Part shown: piece after piece, positions 27,059 through 36,749 of the stretch | Position numbering within the stretch: the first letter of the stretch is position 1 | Layout of the letters: the number at the start of each line of letters is the position of its first letter | Assembly (NCBI RefSeq): GCF_016595245.1 | Contig: NZ_JAENHM010000015.1 | Coordinates: 1-64,000 of the forward strand | DNA length: 64,000 nucleotides | From: Azospirillum endophyticum | GTDB lineage: Bacteria > Pseudomonadota > Alphaproteobacteria > Azospirillales > Azospirillaceae | Direction of reading: 5' to 3' | Notes under the pieces: model-generated | What the model saw: only the letters and a program-made list of their open reading frames with translations | Databases searched by the model: none | Told to the model about the DNA's origin: nothing | Position numbers and translations under genes: made by a program

Positions 27059-28153
27059 TCACAAATCCTGTATCGGAAACACGGCGTCCTTGCGCTCGAC
27101 CGGGCTCGGCGCGTGCAGCACCCAGCCGTTCCAGCCCAGCCGCGAGGCGTCACGGTCGTCCTCGCCGGCGGCCAGCCGCGCGGCCGGAACCTGCGGTGCC
27201 TCCAGCGTCACCTGAAGCTCGAAATCCAGCTCCGGCCCGACATACATCCGCACCAGATCCTGCAGCTTCCTGAACTCGCGGCCTTCCGGCATGAAGTCGC
27301 GGAACTGGTCGTGGTTCAGCGGGCCGATGCGCAGGCGGAACTTGCCCTGGACGTCCCAGGCGCGGTCGCCGGCCAGCGCGTCGATGCCCAGCCGGCAATG
27401 CCGCCCCTCCGGGTCGGACAGGCTGGGCAGGCGGGTCTGGCCGTCCGCCGCGATCGGCAGCCAGCCGCCGACGAAGCTCTCCACCGTCACCGGCCGGCCG
27501 AGAAAGTCCGACAGCATCTCCTGCAGGTCGGCGGCCGAGCGCGTCCCGCGCGACATCAGGCCGGAATAATGCAGGAGGGTCTCGTCCTCCACCACCAGCC
27601 GCTTGGCCAGCGACGGCTGGGCGATGCCGACGAAGCTCGACAGCGTGGTGCTGACCGGGTCGGGGTCGCGCAGGCCCTGTCCGCGCTCGAAGGACACCGG
27701 AAGCCGGTACTTGGCCCAGGCGCGGTAGAACAGCGAGAAGCTGCGGTGATGGAAGACGTCGAAGAAGTCACGCAGCGCCCGGTTCCGCTCGCGCAAGCTG
27801 CGGATCATCATCTCGGTGTAATGCTGCGGCAGCACGCCCAGCGGACCGACCAGTCCCAGGAAGGCGCCGACCACCGTCGGCTGCCGGCCGTCCACCCCCG
27901 CCTCCGCCCCGGCGACCTGGTTGCCGGGGAAGGTCAGCGAGGTGTCGGCGCGCAGGCGCACGACCTCCTCGCGCGGGTCGTGGTCATGGCCGACGGCGTG
28001 GCGGCGGACGTTGCGCGGGTCGCGCGGGTCGCGCGCGTCGCGCCGGGCCTGCCATTCCAGCACCCGCACCGCCTGGAAGAAATCGAAGCGGTGGGGGGTG
28101 CGGAACAGCCGGTCGATCACAGAAGCGGGCGGTTTCCGGCTCGGGCGGGCCAT
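27059..28153 (-). CDS. tssG: T6SS baseplate protein TssG (ImpH)
   Basis: A 364-residue baseplate component. The family N-terminus is clear (RLFRTPHRFDFFQAVRVLEW) and a LGVLPQHYTE motif follows; FFDVFHHRSFSLFYRAW is also typical. TssG works with TssF, TssE and TssK to nucleate the sheath on the cytoplasmic side. The start at 28153 overlaps the 3' end of tssF by 37 bases; the frame is open further upstream but only within tssF. An Arg-Asp-rich stretch near residues 37-60 (RRDARDPRDPRNVRR), coded by a repeated GCGCGGGTC unit, is an unusual insertion. Confidence 0.95.
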   Translation of the reverse strand: MARPSRKPPASVIDRLFRTPHRFDFFQAVRVLEWQARRDARDPRDPRNVRRHAVGHDHDPREEVVRLRADTSLTFPGNQVAGAEAGVDGRQPTVVGAFLGLVGPLGVLPQHYTEMMIRSLRERNRALRDFFDVFHHRSFSLFYRAWAKYRLPVSFERGQGLRDPDPVSTTLSSFVGIAQPSLAKRLVVEDETLLHYSGLMSRGTRSAADLQEMLSDFLGRPVTVESFVGGWLPIAADGQTRLPSLSDPEGRHCRLGIDALAGDRAWDVQGKFRLRIGPLNHDQFRDFMPEGREFRKLQDLVRMYVGPELDFELQVTLEAPQVPAARLAAGEDDRDASRLGWNGWVLHAPSPVERKDAVFPIQDL

Positions 28154-29949
28154 GTGCGGAGCACTCCGGTGCGGCCCTTGACCGTAGCGGTCAGCCGCGT
28201 GAAGGAATTGATCGAGCAGTACAGCCCCAGGAAATGGTCGAGGATCATCGCCAGCAGGAACATGCCGCTGCCGCTGAAGCGCTGCGGGTCGAATTCGATG
28301 CCGACGTCGATGCCGCGGCACATCGCGTCGCCCCAGGCGACGTCGCCCGGCCGCGACGGCGCCCGCGCCGTGCCGCGCTTGGTCGTCACCTTGGCGACGC
28401 CGTCGGCGATGCCGCGCGTCTCGGCCGAATCGCGGAAGTCGTAGAGCCGCAGGATCTCGCGCAGCGCCTCCGTCCCTTCCGCCCCGCCGGAGATCGACAG
28501 GTGGTTCAGCAGCAGGTGGGAGACGAGGCGCCAGCGATGGCCCTTGCGCTCGGCGATGCGCAGGGTCGGGGTCGGCGGCGTCAGGCAGGCGACGCCCGAC
28601 ACCGCCGCCATTCCCTCCATCAGCTTCAGGTGCGGGTGGCCGCCGCCATAGGGAAGCTGCCCGGGCAGGTCGCGGTTGAGGCAGGTCGTCTCCACCGACA
28701 GCACCGATTCCGCCGGGCTCGACGGGTCGAAATCGAGGTCGACCAGCGCCAGATGCACTTCGGTCCCTGGATCGCGCCCGCCCGCCGGACGGCGGCTGGC
28801 GGTGTAGTAGGTGCGGCTGACCGCCTCGACCCCGCCATGGCGCAGGCCGTAGAAGGGCAGGAAGCGCCGCTGGGTGCCGTTCGGATCGGTGGCGAGCACG
28901 CTGTCGACCGAATAGACCTCCAGCGCGCCGGGGCGGCGGGCGTCGGGGACGACGCGGTGTTCGTGCTGGGTCTGGGTCAGGGCCACCGGCTCCGCCCGCT
29001 GGCGGAACAGGTTGACCACCGGCGTGCAGCCCAGCGCGAAATTGTCCTTCGACACCGCGCGCTCCAGGTCGCCGTCGGTGCTGTTCAGGTAGATGAAGAT
29101 TTCCAGGGTGTTGCCGGCCCGGCGCAGCACCTTCGGCGAGATCTTCAGGTCGAAGAACAGGAATTTCTCGGGAAAGGCGAAATATTCGGTGAGCAGCCGG
29201 TATCCGCCATGGGAGCGGGCGGGGTAGGGCAGCATGCCCTCGTCGTCGGCGAAGCCGACCGGGCTGATGGCATCGGGGCCGAGGATCACCGCGTTCGGGT
29301 CATGCGGATCGTCGGCCAGCGCCACCGAGACGGCGTTGTTGAAGATCAGCTCGTGCAGCGCATAGACCTGCTGCGGCTGGCCGCGCAGGAAGAAGCGCAG
29401 GCTTTCCGGCCCCAGCTCGGTGAAGGTCATCTCCGGCACACGGCAGCGCAGGGTCAGCCGCAGCGCCGCCACCGCATCGCCCGCCCGCGGATTGGGCGGC
29501 GCCACCAGCGGCCGGCCGCTCAGCACCGCCTGATCCAGGTCGACCGGCCACAGAGTCGCCGGATAGACGGTGCGGAAGCGGCAGCTCTCGCCGCGCAGCG
29601 CCTCGGTCTCCAGCTCCGTCCCCTTCGGCACGGTGTGGGCGCCGGTCAGATCCGGGCTGCTCTTCATCTGCACCACCGCCATCGACGGGATCGGCGCCAG
29701 ATAATGCGGGTAGAGCACGTCGAGCAGGGTGTCGACCAGCTCGGGATAGTCGTCGTCCAGCTTGCGGCTGATGCGGGCGTTGAGGAAGGCGACGCCCTCC
29801 AGCAGCCGGGCGACATGGGGATCCTCCACCGCGTCGGCGCTGAGCCGCAGCCGGCCGGCGATCTTCGGATGCGCCTCCGAGAACTCCGCCGCCATGCGGC
29901 GCAGATAGGTCAGCTCGCGGTTGTAGTATGGGAGGAGTTCGTCAGCCAC
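28117..29949 (-). CDS. tssF: T6SS baseplate protein TssF (ImpG)
   Basis: A 610-residue baseplate protein beginning with the characteristic DELLPYYNRELTYLRRMAAE. It continues with GRLRLSADAVEDPHVARLLE and LVDTLLDVLYPHYLAPIPSM, all diagnostic for the family. It forms the wedge of the baseplate together with TssG. Length is normal. It overlaps tssE by 8 bases upstream and tssG by 37 bases downstream, so the three are translated from one message. Confidence 0.97.
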   Translation of the reverse strand: MADELLPYYNRELTYLRRMAAEFSEAHPKIAGRLRLSADAVEDPHVARLLEGVAFLNARISRKLDDDYPELVDTLLDVLYPHYLAPIPSMAVVQMKSSPDLTGAHTVPKGTELETEALRGESCRFRTVYPATLWPVDLDQAVLSGRPLVAPPNPRAGDAVAALRLTLRCRVPEMTFTELGPESLRFFLRGQPQQVYALHELIFNNAVSVALADDPHDPNAVILGPDAISPVGFADDEGMLPYPARSHGGYRLLTEYFAFPEKFLFFDLKISPKVLRRAGNTLEIFIYLNSTDGDLERAVSKDNFALGCTPVVNLFRQRAEPVALTQTQHEHRVVPDARRPGALEVYSVDSVLATDPNGTQRRFLPFYGLRHGGVEAVSRTYYTASRRPAGGRDPGTEVHLALVDLDFDPSSPAESVLSVETTCLNRDLPGQLPYGGGHPHLKLMEGMAAVSGVACLTPPTPTLRIAERKGHRWRLVSHLLLNHLSISGGAEGTEALREILRLYDFRDSAETRGIADGVAKVTTKRGTARAPSRPGDVAWGDAMCRGIDVGIEFDPQRFSGSGMFLLAMILDHFLGLYCSINSFTRLTATVKGRTGVLRTWPARAGNRPLL

Positions 29950-30418
29950 GGGCCTTGCTCGTCACGGTGACCATGTTGGAGGTGGGATCGACCACCGAAT
30001 CGAAGATCATCGGCTCGGGCGCCGGGTCGGCGTGGATCAGCGCCTCGATCCGGAAGCGCAGGGTGCGGTCGGCCGGATCGCTGTTCTCGACCATGCTCAC
30101 CGCCAGATGGGCGAAGCGCGGCTCCCAGCGCCGGATCGCCGCCTCGATCTTCGCCACGACCTCGCGCCGCCGCGAATCGGTGGCGACATTCTCCACCAGC
30201 AGGTCGTGGCAGCCGTAGCCGAGGATGGAATCCGCCAGTTCCGTCAGGTCGTCCGGCCAGCCCAGCACCCGCCGCCTGGTGTTCAGCAGGTTCTCCAGGT
30301 CGCGCCGGATCGCCGCCCGCAGATCCGCCACGGTGTGCGGCCGCGGCGCGACATGCTCCGGCGTGTCGTCGAGCAGGCGGTCGAGGACTGACAGGGTGAT
30401 GGAATGGTTGCGATCCAT
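29942..30418 (-). CDS. tssE: T6SS baseplate protein TssE (gp25-like, ImpF)
   Basis: A 158-residue protein with the gp25/lysozyme-like fold of T4 baseplates. The N-terminus has the SVLDRLLDD motif, followed by RRDLENLLNTRRR, which is the family hallmark that contacts the sheath, and LADSILGYGCHDL. TssE starts sheath assembly at the baseplate. It follows tagJ after a 150-base gap filled by an inverted-repeat element and overlaps tssF by 8 bases. Confidence 0.95.
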   Translation of the reverse strand: MDRNHSITLSVLDRLLDDTPEHVAPRPHTVADLRAAIRRDLENLLNTRRRVLGWPDDLTELADSILGYGCHDLLVENVATDSRRREVVAKIEAAIRRWEPRFAHLAVSMVENSDPADRTLRFRIEALIHADPAPEPMIFDSVVDPTSNMVTVTSKARG

Positions 30419-30443
30419 GGTGGCCTTGGAAAGTGTCCGGTGG

Positions 30444-30555
30444 ATACCCCCACCCCGACCCTCCCCCGCTGGGCGGGGGAGGGGGATTGGTGCTTCAGCA
30501 GGAGAAGGCGGAGTTCCCTCCCCCGCTCAGCGGGGGAGGGTTAGGGTGGGGGTAT
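30444..30555. repeat. GC-rich intergenic inverted-repeat element (copy 2)
   Basis: Arms of 27 bases at 30444-30470 and 30529-30555 pair at 25 positions. Inside, GGGCGGGGGAGGGGG and CCCTCCCCCGCTCAGCGGGG make further hairpins. It fills the gap between tagJ and tssE and could reduce or tune read-through inside the tss unit. Same type as the element at 26941. Confidence 0.85.
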
Positions 30556-30568
30556 CGGCAGCGCGCCG

Positions 30569-31366
30569 TTACACCGCGCCCGAGAACTCCAGCGTGCCGA
30601 GCTGCATCATCGGAATGGCTTCCTCGCCGACCAGGAAGCAGCGCTGGCCGATCCCGCGCACCGGCGCGTCTTCCGACCACTCCGTCACCCGGCCCAGCTT
30701 CACCGCCGCGTCGGCATCGGCCGGGGCGCCGCCATAAAGCGTCGGCAGGTAGACCTCGCCGTCGGGGCCGCCGCGCACCGTCATGTGGGCCGGGCGCCAC
30801 AGCAGGTCGCGCGGCCGTTCGGGCGCGCGGAACTCGACCTGCTCCACCGTCTCGGTGGCGATCCAGAAATACTTGCCGGTGCTGGTGAAGACCTCGAAGA
30901 AGCCGCCGGCCAGATCGTCCAGGTCGCGGAAATCCTCGAAGGGCGTGCCGTCATGGCTGCCGGACACCGGCGGGCGCAGCTCCTCCGCCTGGGCCAGCTT
31001 CGCCACCGCGTCGGCGGTGTCGCCGGCGCGAAGCGCCACCAGGGCTTCCAGGTGCAGGCGCAGATGGTCGGCCGGCTGGTCGATGAACTCCGGCACGCGG
31101 CCGTCGGCGAACAGCTGGGACCGCGCCTGCTCGGCACGCACCAGCTGGCGGAACAGCGCCATGGTGATGGCGACCTGCGGTTCCTGCGTGCCGATGGTGT
31201 CGAGCTGCAGGTCGGCGCGCTCCAGGTTGCCGGCGAAGCTCAGCAGCTCGGCCAGGAAGACGCGGCTGTCGACGTCGGTCGGCTTCTTCTTGATCTCGCC
31301 GTTCAGCGCGGTGATCGCCTCGTCGAGGCGGCCCGCCTGGAAAAGCTGGGCTGCGGTTTCGCTCAT
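30569..31366 (-). CDS. tagJ: T6SS accessory protein TagJ (ImpE)
   Basis: A 265-residue cytosolic protein. The N-terminal helical part starts AAQLFQAGRLDEAI and contains a TPR-like region (DVDSRVFLAELLSFAGNLERA); the C-terminal part carries the ImpE signature (FWIATETVEQVEF, RPRDLLWRPAHMTV, YLPTLY). In some T6SSs TagJ binds the sheath protein TssB and assists ClpV recycling. It lies between tssC2 and tssE as in the imp locus of Rhizobium leguminosarum. The spacing to tssC2 is 49 bases. Confidence 0.92.
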   Translation of the reverse strand: MSETAAQLFQAGRLDEAITALNGEIKKKPTDVDSRVFLAELLSFAGNLERADLQLDTIGTQEPQVAITMALFRQLVRAEQARSQLFADGRVPEFIDQPADHLRLHLEALVALRAGDTADAVAKLAQAEELRPPVSGSHDGTPFEDFRDLDDLAGGFFEVFTSTGKYFWIATETVEQVEFRAPERPRDLLWRPAHMTVRGGPDGEVYLPTLYGGAPADADAAVKLGRVTEWSEDAPVRGIGQRCFLVGEEAIPMMQLGTLEFSGAV

Positions 31367-31415
31367 GATCGATTTCTCCCCCTGGATGAAGCGCCTGACG
31401 TCGGACGACGGTGGG

Positions 31416-32984
31416 TCAGGCGGCCCCGCCGGTCTGGGCCAGTTCGGTCACCAGCTTGAAGGTCGAGAAGACCTGGTCGAGCTGGAAGTGCGGCCGTAGA
31501 TGGATGATGCATTGGTAGTTGCCGGGCTTGCCCGGGACGGAGCGGACCTGGATGCTGCCCTCGCGCAGCGGATAGCGCGCCTTCTGGTCCATGCTGGCGT
31601 CGTCGTTGCCCAGGCAATAGCCGTGCAGCCAGCTCTGCAGGTCGCGCTCGCATTGCTCCGGCGTCACGAAGGCGCCGACGCGGTCGCGCACCATGACCTT
31701 CAGGAAATGGGCGAAGCGCGCCACGCAGAACATGTAGCGCAGCATGGCCGACAGCCGGGCGTTGGCCGTCGCCGTCATGTTGGTGTACTGGCCGACCCGC
31801 TGCACCGACTGGTTGCCGTAGAAGACCAGATAGGGCGTGTCCTTGCAGCGGCTGACCGGGATGAATCCCAGCTCGTCGAGATCCCGCTCCAGCTGGTCGG
31901 ACATCGAGACCTCGACCGAGAATTTCTGCGCGACCCTGGCCGCGTCGGTGGCGAAGTCCGGCACCACCAGTTCGGTCACCAGCCCGCCGCTCACCACGTC
32001 GCGCTGGGCGCCGCGGATGTCGGCGAACCAGCCATGCTGGAGGAAGGAGCGGATCAGCACCGTGCCGAAGGCGTAGACCGCGTTGCCCCAGCAATGGTCC
32101 TCCAGCCGCAGGCCGCCGCCCTGGCTTCCGGCATGGCCGCCGTCCAGCGATTCCTCGCGGAAGCGGAAGCCGTGGCGGGCCTGCGGGTCGTCGCCATAGG
32201 GTTCGCGCATCAGCACGCGCGGAAGCGCCACGCCGATGAAGCGGGAATCCTCGGTTTCCTGGAAGCGTTGCCAGCGCTGGTATTCGGTCTGCCGCAGCAC
32301 CGACTTCAGGTCGAGCGGCAGGCCGAGCTCGTGGAAGGTTTCCAGCCCGAAGAGTTCCGGCGCCGCGCCGACGATCGCCGGGGCGAAGGCGGCGGCGGCG
32401 ACCTGCGCCAACCCCTTCAGGCCCGACACGTCGTCGGTCGGCCGGTCCTTGCTCGGCCTGTGCTGGACGGCATAATCGCACAGCAGCACGCCGAAGGGGC
32501 GTCCGCCGGGCATGCCGAATTCATCGCTGTAGACCTTGTTGAACAGCTGGCTCTGGTCGAATTCGATGGCGCGTTCCTGGTCGCGGCACAATTCGGCCCA
32601 GGTCAGGTTCAGCAGCCGCAGCGCCACGGTCTCGGCCGACTGCGCCTGCTTCACCAGCGTGCGCACCCCGCGCCACGAGCCTTCCAGGGATTGGAAGCGC
32701 TTGTGATGCAGGATGGCGTTGACCTGATCGGACAGCAGCGCGTCGATCGCCGCGATGTCGCGGTCGAGGGCGGCGCGCAGCTTGTCCAGGCTGTCATGAA
32801 CGGGAAGCGTGATCCCGAACCACAGGCGAAGCGCCTCTCCCGGCCCCTTCGACTCCAGGAAGGTGTCGAGGAGGCCGGACTCGTCGCGGCCGATCGCCAT
32901 GTCGACCGCCCGCAGGCGCAACGGCCGTTCCAGGACCGTCGCGTCGGCGTCGTCGGCGTGAAAATCGGCCGCTGCCTGGCTCAT
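31416..32984 (-). CDS. tssC2: second TssC-family protein (ImpD, TssC2)
   Basis: A 522-residue paralogue of the sheath subunit TssC. It shares the block order of the neighbouring tssC product: LEGSWRGVRTLVKQAQSAE, then SDEFGMPGGRPFGVLLCDY, then YMFCVARFAHFLKVMVRDR, but is otherwise divergent and has an extra acidic N-terminus (FHADDADATVLE). ImpD-type proteins occur in the same place in rhizobial imp loci; whether they enter the sheath is not established. It starts 7 bases after the tssC stop, so expression is coupled. The C-terminus ends LAQTGGAA. Confidence 0.93.
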   Translation of the reverse strand: MSQAAADFHADDADATVLERPLRLRAVDMAIGRDESGLLDTFLESKGPGEALRLWFGITLPVHDSLDKLRAALDRDIAAIDALLSDQVNAILHHKRFQSLEGSWRGVRTLVKQAQSAETVALRLLNLTWAELCRDQERAIEFDQSQLFNKVYSDEFGMPGGRPFGVLLCDYAVQHRPSKDRPTDDVSGLKGLAQVAAAAFAPAIVGAAPELFGLETFHELGLPLDLKSVLRQTEYQRWQRFQETEDSRFIGVALPRVLMREPYGDDPQARHGFRFREESLDGGHAGSQGGGLRLEDHCWGNAVYAFGTVLIRSFLQHGWFADIRGAQRDVVSGGLVTELVVPDFATDAARVAQKFSVEVSMSDQLERDLDELGFIPVSRCKDTPYLVFYGNQSVQRVGQYTNMTATANARLSAMLRYMFCVARFAHFLKVMVRDRVGAFVTPEQCERDLQSWLHGYCLGNDDASMDQKARYPLREGSIQVRSVPGKPGNYQCIIHLRPHFQLDQVFSTFKLVTELAQTGGAA

Positions 32985-32991
32985 GCCGCGA

Positions 32992-34485
32992 TCAGCCGGC
33001 CTGCGGGATGCGGGCGACCATGCGCATGGAGGTGGTCAGTTCCTCCATCTGCAGCCACGGGCGCATCCAGGCGACGGCGTTGTAGGAGCCGGGCTTGCCC
33101 GGGATCTCCTTGACCTGCACCTTGGCTTCGGCCAGCGGGTACTTCGCCTTCATCTCCTGGCCCGCGGCTTCGTTGCCGTTGACGTAGTTCAGGATCCAGC
33201 GGTTCAGCCAGGCCTCGCAGTCGCTCGCCTCCATGAAGGAGCCGATCTTGTCGCGCGCCATGATCTTCAGGTAATGGGCGAAACGCGAGGTCGCCATGAT
33301 GTAGGGCAGGCGGGCGGAGATCGCGGCGTTCGCGGTCGCCTCCGGCCGGTCGTACTTCTTGGGCTTCTGCGTGGTCTGGGCGCCGAAGAAGACGGCGTAG
33401 TCCTGGTTCTTGTAGTGGCAGAGCGGCAGGAAGCCCAGCTTGGACAGCTCGGCCTCGCGGCGGTCGGTGATGCCGATCTCGGTCGGGCACTTGGCGTCGT
33501 TGTCGCCGTCGTCCGAGGTGAAGGTGTGGAAGGGCAGGTTCTCGACCTTGCCGCCGCCTTCGGCGCCACGGATGGCGGTGCACCAGCCATACTGCGAGAA
33601 GGCGTTGGTCAGGCGCTGGCCCATCGCGTAGGACGCGTTCATCCAGCAATAGTCGTTGTGCTCCATCGGCCGGGCGATGCCGCCCTCGTACGGAGCCTCT
33701 TCGTACTCGAACTCTTCGATCGGCTTGGTGTTGGCGCCGTAGGGCATGCGGGCCAGCACGCGCGGCATGGTCAGCGTGACGAAGCGGCTGTCGTCGCTCT
33801 CACGGAAACTGCGCCACTTGGTGTATTCGACGCTGTCGAAGATCTTCTCCAGGTCGCGCGGCTTCGACAGCTCGGTCATGTCCTCGAAGCCGAACAGCTT
33901 CGGGCTGGCGGCCGAGATGAAGGGCGCGAAGGCGGCCGCCGCGACGTTGGAGACGCCGGTCAGCAGTTCCATGTCGTCGGGATGGTTGGTGAATTCGTAG
34001 TCGCCGATCAGGGCGCCGTAGGGCTCGCCGCCGGCGATGCCGAACTCGTTCTCGTAGATCTTCTTGAACAGGTTGCTCTGATCGAACTCGACCGCCTTGG
34101 AGATGTCCTTGTACAGGTCCTTCTTCGGGCAGTTCATCACCCGGACCTTGAGCGTCGAGCCCGTCTCCGAGTTCATGATCAGGTAGTTCAGGCCGCGCCA
34201 CGAGCCTTCCAGCTTCTGGAACTTCTCGTGGTGCATGATGGCGTTGAGCTGCTTGCTGATCTTGGCGTCGATCGCGGCGATCGCACGGTTGATCGTCTGG
34301 CCCAGGTTCTTGTTGAAGGTGACCGTGCCGGCCAGCGCTTCCTGGGTCAGGGTGCGCAGCAGCTCCTGCGCACGATCCGGCTCGGTCTGCTTGGTGGCGG
34401 CGATGGCCTGGTCGAGGATCGAGAAGCCGGTGCCTTCGGCGACGGCGCCGGCGGCGGCCGCGCCCTGGGACTGTGCGTCGCTCAT
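32992..34485 (-). CDS. tssC: T6SS contractile sheath large subunit TssC (VipB, ImpC)
   Basis: A 497-residue sheath protein with the family blocks [40 protein letters not shown] and [20 protein letters not shown]. TssC pairs with TssB to build the sheath that contracts to fire the Hcp tube. Length is typical. It lies 4 bases after tssB and 7 before tssC2. Codon use is strongly biased towards C-ending codons, as expected for an abundant structural protein. Confidence 0.98.
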   Translation of the reverse strand: MSDAQSQGAAAAGAVAEGTGFSILDQAIAATKQTEPDRAQELLRTLTQEALAGTVTFNKNLGQTINRAIAAIDAKISKQLNAIMHHEKFQKLEGSWRGLNYLIMNSETGSTLKVRVMNCPKKDLYKDISKAVEFDQSNLFKKIYENEFGIAGGEPYGALIGDYEFTNHPDDMELLTGVSNVAAAAFAPFISAASPKLFGFEDMTELSKPRDLEKIFDSVEYTKWRSFRESDDSRFVTLTMPRVLARMPYGANTKPIEEFEYEEAPYEGGIARPMEHNDYCWMNASYAMGQRLTNAFSQYGWCTAIRGAEGGGKVENLPFHTFTSDDGDNDAKCPTEIGITDRREAELSKLGFLPLCHYKNQDYAVFFGAQTTQKPKKYDRPEATANAAISARLPYIMATSRFAHYLKIMARDKIGSFMEASDCEAWLNRWILNYVNGNEAAGQEMKAKYPLAEAKVQVKEIPGKPGSYNAVAWMRPWLQMEELTTSMRMVARIPQAG

Positions 34486-34489
34486 CGGA

Positions 34490-34996
34490 TCAACCCTCCT
34501 TCTTCTCGGTGTCGAGCTCGCCGCTCAGCGCCTTCAGCTCGTCGGTGTTCTGCAGGACGCGCTCCAGCAGGCCCTCCAGCTCTTCCGAGCGGTCGGCCTT
34601 GCTCAGCAGGTCGCGCAGCTGGTTGCGGGTCTCCAGCAGCTTGCGCAGCGGCTCGACCTGCTGGACGACGCGGCCCGGCTCGAAATCCTCCATCGACTTG
34701 AAGGCGAGGTCGACCGACAGCTGGGTGCCGTCGTCGGCCAGGGTGTTGTCCACCTTCATCTTCAGGCCGGGCGTCATGCGGGCCATGACGTCGTTGAAGT
34801 TGTCGCGGTCGATCTGAATGAACTTGCGGTCCTTCAGCGGCTTCAGCGGCTCGGTCGGATCGCCCGAGAAGTCGCCGAGCACGCCGACGACGAAGGGCAG
34901 CTCCTTGACGACGGTCGCGCCTTCGGTCTCGACGTCGTAGGTGATGTGGACGCGGGGCTTACGCACGCGATCCAGCTTCTGGTGGATACTCGCCAT
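34490..34996 (-). CDS. tssB: T6SS contractile sheath small subunit TssB (VipA, ImpB)
   Basis: A 168-residue protein starting [20 protein letters not shown], with the [13 protein letters not shown] motif, [17 protein letters not shown] and a C-terminal helical region that in homologues carries the ClpV-binding or TagJ-binding helix. It forms the sheath together with TssC. AGGGAGGT lies upstream of the start. It follows tssA by 44 bases. Confidence 0.98.
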   Translation of the reverse strand: MASIHQKLDRVRKPRVHITYDVETEGATVVKELPFVVGVLGDFSGDPTEPLKPLKDRKFIQIDRDNFNDVMARMTPGLKMKVDNTLADDGTQLSVDLAFKSMEDFEPGRVVQQVEPLRKLLETRNQLRDLLSKADRSEELEGLLERVLQNTDELKALSGELDTEKKEG

Positions 34997-35040
34997 GTGA
35001 TCGGACCTCCCTGCTCACGCCGTAGGATAGGCGATGATCG

Positions 35041-36180
35041 TCAATACCCGGATTGTTCGGCTGGCGGCGGCGCCTTGGCGCCGGACGCGATGAAGAACTG
35101 CCGACGGATTTCCTCGTCGGTGATGAGTTCCTGCAAGAGTTCCTGCAAGGACATGCGGCCGCGCCGCACCACCTCCTCCAACGTGTAGGAGATCGGCGAA
35201 TGCGGTTCTGTCTTGCGGAAAAAATCGGCGACCTGCAAGAGGACCTTGAAGGCCTCCTCGCGCGTTGTCACAGCCCCGCTGGCCTGGACCTTCGCCGTCG
35301 CGGCCACCGAACCGCCGCCGGTCGCGACGAGCTCGGTCGAGCCGGACGCGGTGTCGGCCGCCGCGGCCGGCTCGTCGCCGCCCAGCGTCGCCAGCCGGTC
35401 GCGCGCGGCATAGTTCACGGCATCCAGCGCCGCGTTCAGCACGTTGCGGATGTTGCCGGCCGGCGGCGAGTCGTAGCCCGCCTTGTCGTAGAGGATCTTG
35501 CCGAGCGCCTCGAACTCGTCGATGGCGCCCTGGATGTCCTCCAGCAGCGTCTTGAACTCCGACGCCGGGGTTTCGCGCACGCTCTGCTCGAACTGTTCCC
35601 AGGTCAGGGCGCCGTTGTCGATGCGTGCCTGGCGGCGCGCCTCGTCGGTGATCTTCGACAGCTCGATCGCCTGTTCGTATTGCCAGAGCGAATAGGCCAT
35701 GTCGCCCATCGTCAGCGGAACCTTGCGGATCGGCTGGATCAGCGTGCCGTCGGCGGATTCGCCGTTCAGGCCGGTCAGCGGGCCGACGCGGGTGGCGATG
35801 CCGTCCTCGTCCGGGGCCGGGTACAGGGTGTCCCAGTAACGTTCGACCAGGCCGCGCGCCAGGGCGAAGCCGTCGCGCAGGCCGGCATAGCCTTCGGCCC
35901 GCAGAAGCGCCTCGATGTACCAGGCGGTGACCTCCAGGTCCTTGGCCTGGGTGCGGAGGATCTTCGGGCTGACGTCGAGGATGGTGCGCCATTCCGGCAG
36001 AAGCCCGCCGGCGTCGTCCTCCACATCCATGGAGCGTTCGGCAGCGCGGGCGGCGCTGCGGGCATCCTTGACCGTATAGTAGTCCGCCGAGGCATTCTCG
36101 CGGAGGTCGATACCGGTTTCGGCTTCTCCCTCGATCGGTTGCAGCAGTTCTTCAATATCGAAAATCTGCGGTGTCGGCAT
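35041..36180 (-). CDS. tssA: T6SS protein TssA (ImpA)
   Basis: A 379-residue protein with the N-terminal ImpA domain (VEDDAGGLLPEWRTI, then AKDLEVTAWYIEALLRAEG and GLVERYWDTLYPAPDEDG), an alanine/threonine-rich linker near 280-310, and a C-terminal helical part (SPISYTLEEVVRRGRMSLQE). TssA caps or stabilises the distal end of the growing sheath or acts at the baseplate, according to its C-terminal type. The start at 36180 has GGAAAGG 12 bases upstream; a GTG four codons earlier is possible. It is the first gene of the tssA-G unit and its promoter should lie in 36181-36457. Confidence 0.94.
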   Translation of the reverse strand: MPTPQIFDIEELLQPIEGEAETGIDLRENASADYYTVKDARSAARAAERSMDVEDDAGGLLPEWRTILDVSPKILRTQAKDLEVTAWYIEALLRAEGYAGLRDGFALARGLVERYWDTLYPAPDEDGIATRVGPLTGLNGESADGTLIQPIRKVPLTMGDMAYSLWQYEQAIELSKITDEARRQARIDNGALTWEQFEQSVRETPASEFKTLLEDIQGAIDEFEALGKILYDKAGYDSPPAGNIRNVLNAALDAVNYAARDRLATLGGDEPAAAADTASGSTELVATGGGSVAATAKVQASGAVTTREEAFKVLLQVADFFRKTEPHSPISYTLEEVVRRGRMSLQELLQELITDEEIRRQFFIASGAKAPPPAEQSGY

Positions 36181-36457
36181 GAAGGAGAACACCCTTTCCG
36201 CATTCGTATGAGGGAAGTCAGAACCGATCGGCGGCGCTGCCGACGATTTGGGAGTAAGCGTTCGAGCCGGGAAATTGATAGCGTTACTTACGACGGTTCG
36301 ACAAGGCTATTCGTCATGTCCGGTACAGCCGAACGAAATATTGCAGTCGCGTAACAAACCAGCGACCGGACTAACCCAATGCGCTTGACGAAACGCAATT
36401 ACGGATGAATGCTGCCGGTCTGACGTCGGACCGAAGTTCTCCGGGATCCCTTGCGCG
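36181..36457. promoter_or_regulatory. divergent intergenic region of the T6SS locus
   Basis: These 277 bases separate tssA (minus) from the PAAR cassette (plus) and must hold at least one promoter. The stretch is clearly more A/T-rich than the genes (for example AAATTGATAGCGTTACTTACG near 36271 and CGAAATATTGCAG near 36337). I found no convincing sigma-54 -24/-12 pair or operator palindrome. Confidence 0.45.
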
Positions 36458-36730
36458 ATGACTCCTGACGCCATTCCTCCCGACCGCCGCAGCCCCGCCG
36501 CGGTGCCCGTGCCGGTGGAAAAGCGCGATGCCGCCGGCCGCCTGGTCGCGCGGGTCGGCATCGCCGCGGGCATGCTGGAAGGGCCTTGCGTCTTCTATGC
36601 GGAGGATGGCGAGACGGTGGTGTCGCGGATGATTTTCCGCGCCGGCCGTCCGGTTCTGCCGCAGCAGCCGGGCGTGCCGTCGCCCTTCCCGTCCGGCGGC
36701 CCGGTGGCCGCCGGAAATTCGTCGTTCTGA
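36458..36730 (+). CDS. small MORN-like protein of the PAAR cassette
   Basis: A 90-residue protein. Residues about 22-65 read KRDAAGRLVARVGI, GMLEGPCVFYAEDG, VSRMIFRAGRP, which fits one to two MORN/YwqK-type repeats (a GxLxGPxxFYxxDG line followed by a basic turn). Pro-rich ends flank it; there is no signal peptide. It lies 19 bases before the PAAR gene and is probably co-transcribed. MORN-like proteins occur beside polymorphic toxins and as adaptors, so it could be a PAAR-associated adaptor or immunity-like protein; this is inference. Confidence 0.6.
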   Translation: MTPDAIPPDRRSPAAVPVPVEKRDAAGRLVARVGIAAGMLEGPCVFYAEDGETVVSRMIFRAGRPVLPQQPGVPSPFPSGGPVAAGNSSF

Positions 36731-36749
36731 CCGGCAGGAGACGCGAAGC

